DNA of 64,000 nt from Mallotus nudiflorus (GCA_947683625.1 CANTUR010000613.1:930001-994000); one strand, 5' to 3'; shown: positions 47,384 through 58,847, counted from the first letter of the stretch. A program made the numbers and translations. The notes: generated by a model not told the origin, from the sequence alone.

Positions 47384-47859
47384 TGATGTAGGCATAGAAG
47401 AGAAAGCCTTTCAATTTATAGAAAAATTTGACAATTTACAGTAGTGGCATTTCCATAATTTTTTGAAAGTTCCAAGTATTGAATTTGGGTGATTCAAAAG
47501 CCTATGTCATATGGAAATATGTCAATGATTCAAAATCATGAGCATTGCTCATGAAGTCCATCACTTTTCAGGAAAATTCCTTTATTTAGGGCCTTAAATG
47601 GGCAATTTTGTGTTTTTCCTATTTTAGGATTTTATTTTCCTATTTCATTTAGGTTTGTTTCAGGGTTTACTATTTAAACTCTTTATTGTCATTGTTGGAA
47701 GGCAGTTTTTGATGATTATTGAATTCTTTTGTAATTTATAAAATTTTATGAAAATTTTAATGCCTATAGCCTAGTTTGGCCATAACAGATTGATAATTAG
47801 AAGTTGTGCATGATTCAACAATTGTCAGTTGTTACTATGTCACCCTTTACGCTACGTAA
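47384..47859 (+). repeat. 3' LTR of element A
   Basis: Begins TGATGTAGGCATAG, ends CTACGTAA. Flanked by AAAAT at 47860-47864, and 21 bases later NAC3 exon 3 begins at 47881. Confidence 0.85.
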
Positions 47860-48404
47860 AAAATGAAGCAACCTATGCAGGCTGATTTGGTTCTCTGTAA
47901 GTCGAAAAAAAAATCAAATAAGATGGCTGATACTTCAGCCTCCAATGAAGGTGAATCAAGTCACGGTGGTCATCCTTCTCATTTAGACAATAATCGAATA
48001 GAGATTCTAGTATCCGAGGTGACATAAGGTGCCTTTTGTTCAAGCTTAGTTAGGTATATGACTAGTTAACTTACACAATTGTTTGCCCTACTATTATTTT
48101 GCCAGGATGAGTCCCTACTTATAGAGTCTCTACTTGCCAATAATCCTAGAGTAAATTTTAGTGATCTCTTTGTGCAACAGCTATAATTCAACATAGACCA
48201 AGGTCTCTCAATTGATGACCTAATGTTGATTGATGATGTCTTTGACAACGACTCTAATGGGATGGCATTTTAGCTTGATAGAAATGAATCTGAAGAGGAT
48301 CCCAATGAGATGGTAGATTCATTTCTAGATTTTGGTGAAAATGACATTTTTCCACTTTTTATTGATCACAGTGACTATAATCATGAACAACTAGATGAAT
48401 TCAC

Positions 48405-48633
48405 TGTTAAGGCGAGCACTAGAAAGTTAAAGATTTGATTGTATATATTATGAATCAAATATTTGTATACAATAGAAATTAAATATTTGGTTTATTTAGG
48501 ATGTTTTTCTATTCCTAATTAGTATGTAATTAGGTTTTCTATATGTATATTTAAGGGATGTAACCTCTCTTGCGAATATATGAAAAATAGAATTCCCTTG
48601 AATTTTTCTCTTCTTTTCCTCTAGATTTTATTC
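48405..48633 (+). repeat. 5' LTR of element D
   Basis: Starts TGTTAAGGCGAGCAC, contains TATATTTAAGGGATGTAACC (a likely promoter zone), ends TTTTATTC. Confidence 0.85.
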
Positions 48634-48637
48634 TTTA

Positions 48638-48649
48638 TGGTATCAGAGC
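48638..48649 (+). other. Primer binding site of element D
   Basis: TGGTATCAGAGC, perfect match to the initiator methionine tRNA primer site, four bases after the LTR. Confidence 0.9.
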
Positions 48650-48696
48650 ATACCTATTGAAATCAATATTTTTTTTGGTATTGAATACTTGAAATC

Positions 48697-49700
48697 ATGA
48701 CTACTAAAAACACATCCATTGTATCCCATGGAACACCCACCCTAATTCAAATTCTTTAAGATAATTCTCCCTTTCCTACTGGAACTATACTTGATGATAC
48801 GAACTATCCTCTATAATCATAATTTATGGAGATATAGATTAGAGGTTGAAATAAATATGGCTTTCTTATTAGCATAAAACTAAAACCACCAGTAGGAGAT
48901 AAAGCTTTGGAGACTTAGCTTATTGATAATAACCGAGTCAAAAGTTGGCTTATTGATAATAACCGAGTCAAAAGTTGGCTTATTGATAATAACCGAGTCA
49001 AAAGTTGGCTTATTGATTCCATGAGTCCAACATTGATGTAGAGATTCATTCGTCTTCAAACAATAACGGAGATATGGGATGCTGTCTCAAAAACTTTTTA
49101 TGATGGATTTGATGAAACTCAATTGTTTGAATTAAATTAAAAATCATTCACTACACGTTAGAGTGGTAGGCCATTACCTACATACTACAATGAGTTGGTT
49201 AGGATATTTTAGGAGATTGGTGCCCAGATGAGTGCTCAAGGGGAGGATGTTAATGGATTAGTATCACTTTACAAGCATATTACTCAACTTTGAACACAAA
49301 TTTTCCTAGTCGGACTAGACTCAGAATCTAACAATGCTCAAAGTGAAATACTATAAAAGGATCCACCTCTTAATCTCGAGTCTAGTTATGCATATGTGCA
49401 TAGAGATCACAACTAGCGATAGATGATAGAGGAGCCAAAGATTCTACCAGACCATACAGTACTTGTAGTAGCTCAAACTCACCCACAACTCAAAGGGAAA
49501 GTTTTGAATAAGTCTAATACATACACATGTACTCATTGTGGTGAAGCTAGACACTTTAACGAATGGTGCTGTAAAATTTTGGGCTATTTGGAATGGTGGG
49601 ATTTCAATAGAAAGCCTCATAAGAAGCTAAAAAAGCTGCAATTGCTACCTATAGTGTCACTAAACCAAGTGGTGATCTTGATGAAACATCAGGTATAACA
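48697..49700 (+). pseudogene. Element D gag with 30-base tandem repeat and zinc knuckle
   Basis: Starts MTTKNTSIVSHGTP. Within the copia gag motif near NNRVKSWLIDS, a 30-base unit coding WLIDNNRVKS is repeated exactly three times (48918-49007). Later the zinc knuckle C-X2-C-X4-H-X4-C (CTHCGEARHFNEWC) lies at 49528-49569. Several stops interrupt the first half; 49423-49698 is open. Confidence 0.8.
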
Positions 49701-49708
49701 AACCTTGT

Positions 49709-50095
49709 TTAAAATAATACATGGATTATTAATACGGGTGCTACTAATCATATGACAAACTCCACCCACCATCTTATATCCATCTGACCATTAACCCAAC
49801 AAATTATCCTAATTGCTAATAGAGGAATAGCACCCATCACTCATGAAGGATCAAGATCTAACTCTGACTCTCTTAATCTAGATACTATTCTTATTGTTCC
49901 ATCTCTTTCTTATAATCTACTATATGTTGGCCAAATCACTGAAACTTTAAACTGCATTATCAAAATTTGGCCTAACTATTTTTTATTTTAAGACATTACA
50001 ATGCACCAGATTCTTAGCTCTAGTGTTAAATAAGGAAAGTTGTACTATCTTGATTTGTATGGTGATCCGAGTAAGAATTAAGTTAAGTTAATAGT
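49709..50095 (+). pseudogene. Element D protease
   Basis: TWIINTGATNHMTNS is the copia protease active site region, but the catalytic Asp of D-T-G is Asn. Downstream IAPITHEGS and VPSLSYNLLYVGQITE fit copia protease. Stops follow in the next part. Confidence 0.75.
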
Positions 50096-51080
50096 GTTGG
50101 TAGAAGTCGTTCGAGCAAAGACTAAGTCATTTTATGGCATCGTCATCTTGGACATCTTTTTTTAATTATCTTAGACAAATAAAGCCAAAATTATTTTTAA
50201 GTATCATAAACTCTAAATTTACGTGTGATATTTATGAATTGGCAAAGGGCCATCGAATTTCATATGTATCAAGTTATTATAAAAATTTAATTCCATTTAT
50301 GACCATTCATTTTGATGTATGGGGACCTACTTGGATTCCCACTCTATTTGGTTCTTGATATTTTGTAACGTTTATTGATGAATGTACCCGGATGACCTAG
50401 GTATCCTTACTTTCAAACAAGGGAGATGTGTGCTATGCTTTCCAAGACTTGTACAAAATGGTAGCCACACAATGCTAGAGTAAATTTGAGTTTTATAATT
50501 TGACAATTGTGGGGAGTATCTTAACTTGGCTCTTAAAGATTTTTTCCTTGAGCAAGGCATTCGCCACCAAACTTCTTGCATCAAACTCCCTAATAGAATG
50601 GTATAGTAGAATGAAATAATTGGCATTTATTGGAAGTCATCTGAGCATCATTATTTGACATGAATGTTCCTTAGGAATTCTAGGGAGAGGCTATTCAATC
50701 CGCTATATATCTCATAAACCAGACTCCATTAAGAGTACTCAGTTACAAAATGCCTCTTTAGAAGCTTTGGAAACTTGTCTCATCTCCAACTCTAAATAAT
50801 CTTGAGCCCCAAATCTTTAGATGCTGGGCATATGTCCATCAGGTACTCAGTAAATTAGATCTTTGAGCTATCTAGTGTATCTTTGTTGGCTATATTGATA
50901 TGCAAAAGGGATATCAATTTTGTGATATGAATGCTAAGAAGATGTATATAACGCAGGATGTTTAGTTCCATGAAAATGCTCCCTTCTTTTTCAATCTCTT
51001 CGAGGGGAGAGAAGTCAGAGCATCTTTTAAGATAGCACTTCGAGTGTCTCACCTGTTCCGAGTTTTTTGAGTGTTCTGAG
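50096..51080 (+). pseudogene. Element D integrase
   Basis: The sequence reads LWHRHLGHL (with frame changes, zinc HH part), FTCDIYELAKGHR (Cys pair degraded), IHFDVWGPTWIPTLFGS with the first catalytic Asp, FVTFIDECTRMT with the second, then the C-terminal core. Stops and frameshifts are frequent. Confidence 0.7.
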
Positions 51081-51409
51081 TGTCTTACCTATTTTAAGTT
51101 TTTTAGTGTTCCAAGCATCACACCTAGATACATAATTGAAGATAATTCAAGTATCTTGCTCATACCTAAAACTAATAAAGATAGTACATCTTTCTAGTCC
51201 ACATCAAAAGCTAAGGAAACTCTAAATGTGCATAATGAGGTGAACTTGTCTCCCCTAGTAACTCCAAATACTGAGCCTTATTACGCTACTAGAATTAGTA
51301 TAAGAATTCCAAAAAAAATAATATGATCCAGACTTTAATAACTTTATATCAACAAACAATTAATCAAAATCACATGAATACTGTGAATTAGTTATCTACT
51401 ATATCTATT

Positions 51410-52140
51410 CCGAGTAATGTGCAGGAGGCTCTAGCTGATCCAACTTGGAATGAAATGGAAGCATACAAAAGAACTCCATATGGGAAATTGTTCCACTTCC
51501 TAAAGGAAATAAGATGATTGGATATAGGTGGATATTCACCGCCAAACTAAATCTAGATAGAAGCATTAATTGATATAAAGCTTGGTTAGTTACAAAGGGA
51601 TACACTCAAAAGTATGGAATTGACTATAAAGATACATTTTCCCCAGTAGCAAAAAAGAACACCATCCGAGTTCGTATTTCCTTAACTGCTAACCTGGACT
51701 GGCCACTACAACAATTTGATGTAAAAAATGCCTTTTTGAATGGAATTATAAATGAAGAAGTGTATATGGCTCTACCACTCGAAACAAGGTACACTGACTG
51801 AACTGACTGAGTATGCAAACTCAAAAAGGCATTGTATGGACTCAAATAATTTCCTTGAGCATGGTTTGGATGAATCTCAACCTTTATGAGGAAGCTAGGT
51901 TATAAATAAAGTAATGCTGACCATACAATATTTATTAAATAAAAGGTTAGTAAAGTCAATACTCTTATTATGTATGTTGATGATATAGTAGTCACTAGAA
52001 ATGATTCGAATGAGATAACAACTTTGCAAAGATAGTTAGCAACTAAGTTTGAACTTAAGGATCTAGGTGACTTGAAGTATTCTTTAGGGATTGAAGTTAC
52101 AGGATTAGCTTAAGGAATTTCTCTTTGCTAATGAAAGTAT
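51410..52140 (+). pseudogene. Element D reverse transcriptase
   Basis: EALADPTWNEMEAYK-like start, then GYTQKYGIDYKDTFSPVAKK, LTANLDWPLQQFDVKNAFLN, KLKKALYGLK, and the catalytic MYVDDIVVTRN, followed by KFELKDLGDLKYSLGIEV. This is the standard copia order, with at least eight stops. Confidence 0.8.
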
Positions 52141-52935
52141 GTAATGGGTCTATTAATAGAAATAGACATGCTTGATTGTAAGCCAGCCGAGACTCCAATT
52201 GAAGTCAATCATGGACTATCAATTCAAGGAGATTAAGTTTTAACTAATAAGAACTAGTATCAAAGGTTGGTGGGAACTTTAATCTACTTATCTCATACTC
52301 AGCTGGATATTACTTATGCAATCAGTGTTGTAAGTCAATTCATGCATTCTCTGAGAAAAGAACATATGGATACGATATACCGAGTGTTAAGATATCTAAA
52401 GTCTTCTCCAAGCAAAGGTTTATTTTTTGGGAGAAATAAGGATTTTGAAATTACTGGTTATACAGATGCTGACTAGGCCAAAGATCAAATTAATTGAAAA
52501 TCAACATCTAGGTACTTTATGTTTATTGGAAAGAATTCAGTCACTTGGAGAAGTAAGAAACAAAAATTTATAGCAAGGTTGAGTGCTAAAGTTGGGTTTA
52601 GAGGAATTGCTCTTAGTGTATGTGAGTTGCTCTGGATAAGGCAAATTGTTCAGTATCTAGGACTAAATCATCTAAAGCCTATGTTGTTACATTATAATAA
52701 TAAGGAAACCATAGCAATTGCAAACATCTTGATTCAATATCATTGAACTAAGCATGTGGAGGTTGACATGCACTTCATTAAAGATCATCTAAATCAAGGA
52801 ACAATTGGTCTTCCATTTTTTTTTCTCGGACTCAATTAGTTGACATCCTTATAAAGGTTGTGTTCAGGAAAACATTTTATAGCTTACTTGGCAAGTTAGG
52901 AATGATTGAAATATACTCACCAACTTGAGGGGGAA
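52141..52935 (+). pseudogene. Element D RNase H and polypurine tract
   Basis: Two open stretches: 52267-52476 (LVGTLIYLSHTQLDITYAIS, VLRYLKSSPSKGLFF, ITGYTDAD) and 52519-52746 (NSVTWRSKKQKF, LSVCELLWIR, LHYNNKETIAIA). After a stop it continues HVEVDMHFIKDHL and ends at a stop before the polypurine tract TTGAGGGGGAA (52925-52935), which touches the 3' LTR. Gln and Trp codons are often stops. Confidence 0.8.
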
Positions 52936-53165
52936 TGTTAAAGTGAGCTCCAGAAAGTCAAAGATTTGATTGTATATATTAGGAATCAAATATTTGTATA
53001 TAATTAGGAATTAAATCTTTGGTTTATTTAGGATGTTTTTCTATTCCTAATTAGTATGTAATTAGGTTTTCTATATGCATATATAAGGGATGTAACCTCT
53101 TTTGTGAATATATGAAAAATAGAATTCCCTTGAATTTTTCTCTTCTTTTCCTCTGAATTTTATTC
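52936..53165 (+). repeat. 3' LTR of element D
   Basis: Starts TGTTAAAGTGAGCTC, ends TTTTATTC, followed by TTCAC and the end of NAC3 exon 3 (stop at 53196). Confidence 0.85.
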
Positions 53166-53198
53166 TTCACTCACCTCAGCCATTCCAACTCATCGTAA

Positions 53199-54959
53199 CC
53201 ATGAAGTGAATTGTCTCTTACTAAAATTATGGTAATTATTCTTTTTACTTAATTTTTGCCTATAATATTCCTCTACGGTGTATTTTGCCATATTCTAGTG
53301 AAATTGATGTCTTTTTTCATTGAGATCTTATATAGGTCAAAATACTTAACTGCATACCATCACTAAAGTTGTTTTGACTTGTCACATTACTAATAGTTAT
53401 AAGGATACTTAATTATTAAAGTTTCTTTTATTCATGTCTTTATGACAGCCTTTATAGTTTGGAATTGCAAACTTGGATATCATTCACACCACATCAAAAG
53501 GATATTGACCAACAAAAACACTTTAAGCATTTACTAAAACTTTGCCTCCTTCAATATATGAGCATAGTACAATAATAAAGGTTCATGTTCAAGGTGACGA
53601 GGTTATGGTAATTAAGGCCTCATCAGTGAACTCAACTACATATGGAGATGAAGAGATTATACAAGGTAGGTTGAAAGCACTTATTTAAGTGGCAAAGGAA
53701 GTGGCAAAGGAAAAAGTCAAATTCAGGGAAAATATTCAGCCGCATATAAACAAAAGGTAAGAAATAATAAGTTATATGGATAGAGCATAAAATACACTTA
53801 TTTCCAGTAGTGAACTGAAATACATTTGATTTCTAACTACATACTAAAGAAACTAGAAAGTATACTCCAGTCAATTAGCCACAGGATGCCCCTAAAGAAA
53901 GCATCATTGAAAAGACTGAAAAAGATCATAAAATGATCAATTCAAGAGTAAGTTTAAAGCTAAAAAAAATGAAATGAAGGGTAGCAATAAAACATGCTCT
54001 TTCATTCGCATGGAAACATCTTTGCTAAGCCAAAAAGGACCAAGTTCCCTCTTAGTTTATGTTGTTAATGTATTCATTGGGCTAATTTTATTCATAACTG
54101 TTGGTAGGGAATTGTTGATACTTCACTGAGTGATAGTATACTTAATAGTGAATTTACATTATGATGAGATAGTGCAAGTGTGCTAGTGTTTGTCACAATG
54201 ACTTGAGTGGTAGATATGAAATTCTATTAGGCAATCAAAAAAAAGGGTTTAAAGTAGTAGCTCCTCTAAACATGTTATTTTCTTTTGTCCACTGATCAGT
54301 TGAAATTATAATGAAAATATATAAAGAATCATCTTTAAAAGTTCATATCACATATTATAATCTACTGTGAACCATGAGATATGGTAGTTTCCATAACAAT
54401 TGCTTGTGCTCAAGCTTATTTTGGATGCAGAAGATAATGTACTTCAATTTAATTTTAATTAAAATTAAGTTATTAATAGTTTTTTTTGTAATTTCTCTTT
54501 TTTTAGCTTTTTCTTTATTATTTTGGTTCATATTGGATGATAACAGCCAACTTGAAACTTCAAAAAACTCCATATATAAAGATCCATGGAAGCATCTTAA
54601 GATTTTAGGAAATGGGTGTGACACAAAAGCGACAAAAGGTTAAAAAAGCTGCCAAAAGTTATTACACAACAATTTACGAACAAAAGGTGAATTCACTTAT
54701 AAGAGCCAAGTTATTGTGGGGCATTAACAATCCACAAAAGAAAATTAAACTCCCAATGAAGAAATATCAAGAACTATTATGAAATTGATGCGGACTAGAC
54801 AACCGACATATTTGGAAAGTTTGGATTTTGGGAAGAAAGGCAAGATACACAGTTAGCCTTTAAGTGGCTCTAACTTTCAGGTCCGATTGAACCACAAGGC
54901 CCATAATATATTAAACTGAAGCTGATTCAAAGCTCCATAATAAGTGCTATAGAATGCTC
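53199..54959. other. Region downstream of NAC3, no recognised gene
   Basis: AT-rich sequence between the NAC3 stop and copia fragment F. 53527-53688 is open on the + strand for about 53 codons (IKVHVQGDEVMVIKASS, YGDEEIIQGRLKAL) with more balanced composition than its flanks. I do not recognise it; it may be a gene or transposon remnant. Open frames at 54355-54643 on both strands lie in AT-rich DNA and look fortuitous. Confidence 0.35.
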
Positions 54960-55964
54960 ATTTGGTGGCTTTGGAATTCTCATAGAAATATGAATTGGAT
55001 TATGAAGAGACATTCAGTCTAGTGTCAAAGATTACAATAGTATGTGTTCTACTAGCATTAGCTGCTTGTAAGATTAGAAAATTTAGTAGATAGATGTGAA
55101 GAATGCTTTCCTATATGGAGAGCGAAATCATAAAATATACATGGAGCAACCACAGTGGTTTGAAAGCAAGACTCACTCAAGCTATGTATGTAAGCTCAAT
55201 AAGGCACTATATGGATTGAAGCAGGCACCAAGAGCATGGTACGAGAAGATAACAAAGTTCCTAATTCAAAGCCACTACATAATAACATTAGTAGACTCCA
55301 GTTTATTTGTGAGAGCTCAAGATGAAAATTTAGTAATAATACTAGTCTATGTAGATGATCTAAACATCACCGAAGACAACGAAGTCGAGATTCATAAAAT
55401 GCATGCCAACTTATCAATACGCTTCCAAATGAAAGAATTATAAGAGTTAAAGCATTTTCTTGGTCTTGAAGTTGAACGAGTGAAGGATGGTATCTTTTTT
55501 TGTCAACAAAAGTATACTAAAGACCTCCTAGAGAAGTATGGAATGCTAAAGTGCAAGCCTATTTCAACACCGATAAAGGCTAATACAAAGCTATGCTCTA
55601 TTGAAGGAAAGGATTTGGAGGATTCTATAATGTATAGACAACTAGTGGGTAGCCTAATCTATCTCACTCTTATAAGGCCAAATATAGCATATGCAGTGAG
55701 TTTAGTAAGTCGATTTAGGTAGAATTCAAAGAAGCCCATTTCGAAGCTGTGAAGAATTCTATGATATATCAAAAGAACCATTGACTATGGTATCTTATAC
55801 AAAAAGGATGAAGCAAGTAAGATGGTTGGATGTTGTGATGTTGATTACGTTGGAGACCATAATACAAGGCGCTCAACTATAAGTTATATGTTCAACCTTA
55901 GATCAAGACCTATTTCCTAGTGCAACAAAAGGCAACTGATGGTGTTATTATCAAGTACCGAGTC
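54960..55964 (+). mobile_element. Copia pol fragment F (reverse transcriptase and RNase H)
   Basis: DVKNAFLYGERNHKIYMEQP, KLNKALYGLKQAPRAWYEKI, the catalytic LVYVDDLNITEDN, LKHFLGLEVERVKDGIFF, MYRQLVGSLIYLTLIRPNIA, then RNase H with YVGDHNTRRSTISY and LLSSTESV. It begins mid-RT near 54960 and is cut at 55964 by element E. No LTR is visible. It has only a handful of stops (for example at 55441 and 55720), fewer than element D per length. It belongs to a different copia lineage from D and G by its motifs. Confidence 0.85.
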
Positions 55965-58846
55965 TGTCATGACCTAAACCAAGGAGTCATGACCGGCGCT
56001 AAGGAATAACAATTCAAAAGAATTTGGAACTCATAGCAAGCCTTAAAAATAAAAACTCATGCAAACATACCATAAAAATACATTAGAATTAAAACTTTAA
56101 ATAATATAAAAGAAATCCTCATATCATAACATAAATAAAATATATTCATACAACTCTTTAAATACAAAAACACTGTCTAATACAATAATAAGTACAATAA
56201 CAGAAAGAACTACTACTACAATGTTTATTAAAATACAAGAGAAGTAATGATTTAATGTTTACATAAGTCAACTGGAGAGAAAAGAGTCTGATGAAGAGTT
56301 CTACTATAGAGGTTTGAAATAGAAGGTCCTGAAAAATATTGAGGGGGGTCATACCTCACTGAGTGAATTATTATAATATATATACATGCAACCTAAATAT
56401 ATAAATACTCAAGCATCGGTATAATAATATATATGTTTATTTAATATATACATGCATTTCAACAGATGCTAAAAATCCATTTTATTTTAATAATAAATGC
56501 AAAAGAATTTTGAGTTGAGGATTAGAGTAAAATCCCTAAATTTGCACAACCTTAACACTAAATATCATTAGCCGTCAGGAGGCTTCCCTTAACTCCAAAA
56601 ATATTCTTTTATCCAACTTTTGGCATTGAACTGACCTCGAGTATTTTCATATCAATAATTCACAATTATCCATAATTCACAAAAATCAATAATTTTCATA
56701 TCATTGCTCAAAGCCTAATTCTAGCGTACTGTTGTGCAACAGCCTTAGCGTGACCCGCTAGGTGGCATGTTCTACAATAATCCTCCAAAACGTTGTTTCA
56801 TAATAAAAATAATGAAAATTCATAATAAAATATGATAACATAAACATAATTCAAGATAAATATTATCAATCATATATATAGAAACATATATATATATATA
56901 TAATAACAATAATAAATATGATTTAATGAAATGAGCATAATTAAATTCATATTTATTAAAAAAATATGGATGCTCACAATATTAATCTACATGCAATGTA
57001 TACATATGATAATAACTCATTGTTCTATCGCGCTTCTCTACCCTAGCTTGGCTAGCTCGATCCGTTAAGCCTAGCACATGAAACAACTAAGAAAAATAAT
57101 AAAATAATATATTAGAATTGAAACCTTAATTTATACTTGTAGAAATTCTAAAGAATGACTCAATCTAGGACACGACTTGACAACAATTCAAAACTCAGGA
57201 CCGACCCTATATCACATTTTTTGAGAATTTTACTAAAAATTTGGTAGAGTATCCTCTGTAAAATAGTCATCTCTTTACTAAAAGTATAGCCAATCCTACA
57301 CACAAACACACTTCAAACACACAAAATGCTCAACTTCTCGAGTTAGGCCCCTAAACTACATAAATTGCCCAACCGAGAACCAATATACACAAATAAAACA
57401 TATCATAATAAATACTTATAATTCACCAAAACTCATAAAAATCATAAAATATCAAAATTCAATTTATTTAAATAATAAAAGCATCGAAGATATTTATCTT
57501 CAAAATAATTAATAAAATGTCAAATATAATTAAATAATATTAATAAAAATCCATTTTTCAAATATTCAAAATCAAATAGAATAATTTACAAATAACTATT
57601 TAAATTGCCCTAGTATATAATAAAAAAAAATAAAAAAATTCATTTACTCATAAAAATAATTGATAAAACTATTAATTGAATATATTTCTGAAAATTATTA
57701 TTAATTAGCTAAAAATAATAAATAATTCATAAAAATTATTTTAATACTATTTATTACTTAAAAATTATTCAAAACATAATAATTAACAATAATTTCAATT
57801 AAAAGATAAAATTTACTAATTTATAATAATTTTTCCAAAAATTCAATTTTTACATAAACATTCAAAAATTTGTAATAAATTATTGGAACATAATTTCAAT
57901 AAACTTCCTCAACGAAACATGTTTAAAATAGTCTATAGAATTTATTAAAATGAAACACATTTTCGAGCAGGGACAGTCATCGTGAACAGTAATCGAGCTC
58001 GAAATAGTGTTCAAATATCAATTATCTCCAAAATCAAATTTAAATACTTTTTTGAAAAGATTACAAATTCAATTTAACTACTCTAAAGTCAATTTAATAA
58101 GAATCGAACTAATTGAACATAAAATCAACCATTAAAACTATGAACCCTAAAATGAATTATCTAAAATTAAAGCTAAATTCAAGGTTTATCAAATGAATTA
58201 CCTTGGGGTAAATGAAGCCCAAGGAATAAGCTTTTGATTGACACTAACCTTGACCCTAGATGTCACCAGAAACGTCACCGATATACTTCCAAGGTTGTTG
58301 ACACTGAAAGAAACTAAGAAGGGAGAGGGAAGAGAAGAGGTCGACACCGATAGGAGGAAAAGGAAGGGAGGGGTAGGTGGTGGTAGCGGGCAAAGGAGAG
58401 GTGGTGGCGCTGGTGGTGCATGCTATAATAGTAGCGAGAAGAAGAAGATAGGAAAGGAGAGGGGAAGGAAAGGAAAGAGAGGGAAGAGAGGAAAGAAAAT
58501 AAGAGAGAGAAAGAAAAGAAGAGAAAAAATATTTTTATATAAAAATAATTTTATTTTATTTATTTATTTTATTAAAACAATTTTATAAAAATTTCTCACT
58601 ACAATATTAAAATACACTACATTAGCATAATTCACAAATAATAATAATAATATTAAACAATGTATAACAATAAATTTAAGTTTTAAAATTTCAATTTAAT
58701 ATTAATACCATAATATAATATAATAAATAATAACATTTGAATTTAATTTCACAAAATAACCATAATATAACAAATTTATAGAAAATTTATTAACACTGAA
58801 AATCCTAAAAATTAATTTATAATTTATAAAATATTAGTTTATAACA
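55965..58846 (-). repeat. 3' LTR of element E
   Basis: On the minus strand it starts TGTTATAAACTAATAT at 58846 and ends ATGACA at 55965. It is 2882 bases, AT-rich, with a GC- and purine-rich block at about 58250-58520 that reads as a Gly/Lys/Arg-rich open frame on the + strand, which I regard as composition-driven and not a gene. Confidence 0.85.
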
Positions 58847-58847
58847 A

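Larger units (their letters stand above)
15542..47859 (+). mobile_element. Ty3/gypsy element A, host of the nested insertions
   Basis: LTRs of nearly equal length (15542-16016 and 47384-47859) enclose primer site, gag, protease, reverse transcriptase, RNase H and integrase in gypsy order on the + strand. AAAAT flanks the element at 15537-15541 and 47860-47864. Its own length is about 5.3 kb once element B is taken out. The gag and protease resemble chromoviruses such as Reina, but I see no clear chromodomain and leave the lineage open. All genes carry stops. Confidence 0.85.
48405..53165 (+). mobile_element. Ty1/copia element D in NAC3 exon 3
   Basis: LTRs 48405-48633 and 52936-53165 (229 and 230 bases) enclose gag, protease, integrase, reverse transcriptase and RNase H in copia order on the + strand. 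TTCAC flanks it at 48400-48404 and 53166-53170. Removing the element and one TTCAC restores the NAC3 frame (DEFTHLSH). The two LTRs differ at more than a dozen places by eye. All genes carry stops, many of them TAG or TAA. Confidence 0.9.
12718..53198 (+). pseudogene. NAC3: NAC-domain gene dismembered by transposons
   Basis: Exon 1: 12718-12834 and 13309-13350 (MDERGG, YRFHPTDDELVDYFL), split by a 474-base insertion and carrying a one-base frameshift after GRDF. Exon 2: 13450-13723 (FAHQVSNDQV, then TAG at 13482 in place of Trp of VWYFF; later IGIKRTLVFY and TN-stop-VIHEY). Intron 2 runs from 13724 to 47880 and holds a LINE fragment and the nested elements A, B and C. Exon 3 starts after TATGCAG at 47881 (ADLVLCKSKKKSNK, subdomain E). 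It keeps one frame for 175 codons with four stops (48025, 48067, 48184, 48271) up to 48404, then finishes at 53171-53198 (HLSHSNSS, stop) beyond copia element D. Intron phases match those of the intact gene. It is clearly nonfunctional. Assigning the distant exon to NAC3 is supported by target repeats on both sides of the inserts. Confidence 0.8.

Noticed and set aside
48066..48248. 60-codon minus-strand frame
   Set aside because: Antisense shadow of NAC3 exon 3, which has a conserved frame on the + strand.
54355..54643. 89-codon frames on both strands
   Set aside because: AT-rich, mutually overlapping, hydrophobic or Lys-rich by composition, with no motif.
58238..58588. 116-codon Gly/Lys/Arg-rich frame
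   Set aside because: It lies in the purine-rich block of the element E LTR and has no recognisable domain; the composition explains it.
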